Part shown: one piece after another, positions 61,946 to 64,000 of the stretch
Numbering within the stretch: position 1 is the first letter of the stretch
Layout of the letters: the number at the start of each line of letters is the position of its first letter
DNA from: Nipponacmea schrenckii
Lineage: Eukaryota > Mollusca > Gastropoda > Lottiidae
Assembly (NCBI GenBank): GCA_030562195.1
Contig: CM060200.1
Coordinates: forward strand, 1 to 64,000
Direction of reading: 5' to 3'
Length of the DNA stretch: 64,000 bases
Position numbers and translations under genes: made by a program
The notes under the pieces: generated by a model
Seen by the model: the letters and a program-made list of their open reading frames with translations, nothing else
What the model was told of the DNA's origin: nothing
Databases searched by the model: none

Positions 61946-64000
61946 AGTAAATATTTTCTCCAGAGTAAAGTCTTGACTTGACATGACAGATTCACTGTTC
62001 TATAAACTGACCACAATTCCTCTCTTAATGTATTTTAATGAAATGCTAATCAGAAGAGTTAACTATTATTGGGATAAATTCCAGTATAAAAACAGGCTTA
62101 ATGACACAGAAAATACTTTAGTAAAACATAAGTAGGTTTATTTCCAAATATCTTCATTATAACATTTAAACATAATTCTACAACAAAAATTGTATTCATT
62201 TTAAAAATAATAGTTTCTCCACCAGTTTTATTCTGTGTAAGAAGAGTTTGGTATCAGCTTACTCCTCTTGGATGAACAGCTTTTATAGAATCTATAAAAT
62301 CTCGAACTCTGCCAGGATTGAACCTTTCACACCTTTTTTAGTCCTTCTGCTCCCAACATTTAACAATAAATAATCATTAATTTCCTGGGGAACTGCCCAA
62401 TAATATAGAAAATAATTTATAATTCTGTATTATACATAAACAGCAGTTTTATCTATTACATTAACAATTGTAAACAATATATACTTTAGAATGTAACAGA
62501 TTGTCAACAGAACAAACACTAGATTGTCATCAGTACTTAGTTGAATTTCAACTGGTTTAACAAATTGTACTTACTCTAAGCATGTAAACAACACTTCCTC
62601 AAGATGTATAAAGTTGTAAATGGCACTTACTTGCACTACTTGCTGTAAATGGTTTGTATATAAGTTTGTAAACAAGTTGTAAACAGGTGAAACTTGCAGT
62701 TGGAGGAGTTGAATCTCATCTGTTTTGTTTGATAGATGAGATAAAACTCTCTCCACTACATTGAACACCTTATTCATGTGGTTTGATTTCAGCTGGCAGG
62801 TTCCCAGTGTTTACTACTTTCAGACAGACTGAGATTACAGCTGGAGAATAATACATCAAACATCTTTCTCATTCTCTTATGGTGCTGACAATTCTAAAAT
62901 ACCAGCAAAACTCTTAAATACCAGCAAATCTTAAAATACCTAATAAAACGATTCTATAGAAACAATATCCAATCAGACATGACTGGTAAAATAAAACCCT
63001 GCATTAGACAAGATAACATAAAATATCCCAACAACTGTCTTCAACAAATTGAATCTTCATTGACAAACAAGACAACACATAGATAATAATATAGATGAAA
63101 CTGAGTGTCCAATATCCAACTTAATTATAGAAACTAATTACAGTATTAATTAACTCAATCAAACAATGTCAACTACATTAGGTAATATGTTAATGTCTCT
63201 AGTTGGTTTAATTTACATAGTCTCAAATCATCTGGTTATTAACTAACTTTTAACTCCACTATTTTAATTCTATTATCTAGATAAATAATTATATTATCTA
63301 GATAAATAATTCTATTATCTTTTATCTGATAAAGTGTGAGAAAAATTCAAGAACATTCACATTTTCTATTGAAGTTTTATTTAGGATTAGAATTTTGCTG
63401 TAAATCTTTGGGGAATGATTTCCAAATCCCATTGTAATAATAGCTATAAGTAGACAATAAAAAAAAGATAAAATCATTTAGTTGGAATCATGGAGGCTGT
63501 GTATTAAATAAGATAAATAATTTTAAAAAAAACATGCTATGATAAAGATTTCATCAGACATGACTTGCTAAAACTGAAATATTAACATCCCTGACACATA
63601 ATAATATTCTATATATTCTGTATATCTAATTCATAGCTCCTCAAAACAACTTATAACAAAATTATAAATTCAGAATTATTGAAATAGTTTTATAACTAGA
63701 GATAATCCACTATACCTTACAGGGTGGGAACAGACAAGGTTGCTAAGTGACAATAAAATGAAGTCCGATATCAAATATAATTTATCACGTCGACTGACCA
63801 TTATTTATTTTCTATATCACTTTCTATTTTATATACATTTTGAAGTTTGAGGCCCATTCATTTTCTACTGAAAACATCAAGTCTAGAATCTGTGATGAAT
63901 ATTAGATAGATTGAAATAAAACTTAGATATTGAATAAATAATGTAGATAAACACTTGGTATTTTTTTACTGATCGTCCAGTGTCATTCACACAGCCACAC
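61946..64000. other. Right edge, no confident exon
   Basis: Unique AT-rich DNA, presumably an upstream SZT2 intron or flank. Two short minus-strand open stretches (62,254-62,340 and 62,630-62,777) could not be matched to SZT2. Confidence 0.5.

Noticed and set aside
62254..62340. Minus-strand RFNPGRVRDFIDSIKAVHP then RGVS and stop, with AATAAA about 22 bases later; also a tRNA B-box-like GGTTCAATCC
   Set aside because: Looks like a terminal exon but matches nothing I recognise, has no clear acceptor, and the flanks do not pair as a tRNA T arm.
62630..62777. Minus-strand MNKVFNVVERVLSHLSNKTD stretch ending near a GTAAGT
   Set aside because: No similarity to the expected upstream part of SZT2 and no convincing acceptor; contains local TTGTAAACA repeats.

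Overview
Organism and nature of the window. This is animal genomic DNA, AT-rich and dense in tandem repeats. It carries most of one very large, intron-rich gene on the minus strand, with no bacterial gene structure. TTAGGG repeats fit a metazoan. A 60-base satellite carrying GGGAGATAACTC, a motif I associate with molluscan repeats, suggests a mollusc, possibly a gastropod. That placement is an inference.

Layout. Positions 1 to about 20,920 are a mosaic of three interleaved satellite families (GAGCTTAAAA/GAGCTC; GTGA/GTAA/CTGA tetranucleotides; a roughly 60-base ATAACTC family) plus a GAGGTGA block. No gene is visible there. From 20,920 to 22,310 there is mostly non-repetitive intergenic DNA with a short ACGT-rich array. 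From 22,318 to 23,855 a 32-base satellite forms the 3' flank of the gene. From 23,854 to at least 61,631, 44 exons read on the minus strand encode about 2,800 residues of the orthologue of SZT2. SZT2 is the large subunit of KICSTOR, the complex that tethers GATOR1 to lysosomes and restrains mTORC1 when amino acids are scarce. The C-terminus and stop codon are present; the N-terminal exons lie beyond the right edge. Exons were placed by similarity to human SZT2 as I remember it, by splice consensus and by phase agreement. All joins agree in phase except three: exon 8 to 9 (one extra base in exon 8), exon 23 to 24 (an assembly gap of 500 N, where an exon is missing), and exon 38 to 39 (acceptor choice uncertain). 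From 61,632 to 64,000 there is a short C-rich minisatellite and then DNA without a recognisable exon.

Main observation. The introns are filled with long tandem arrays, and many of these are copies of the gene's own exon edges. In at least nine arrays the unit contains the last bases of the neighbouring exon plus its GT donor, or the AG acceptor plus the first bases of the exon. Another array starts at the stop codon, one starts at a donor without copying the exon, and a short one lies inside coding sequence at an acceptor. Some introns therefore hold tens of consecutive candidate splice sites. In two cases (exon 38 acceptor, exon 28 donor) the geometry would keep the reading frame if alternative copies were used. 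This splice-junction-seeded satellite architecture is the most unusual feature of the window.

Exon numbers below are local to this window, counted in transcript order from the right.
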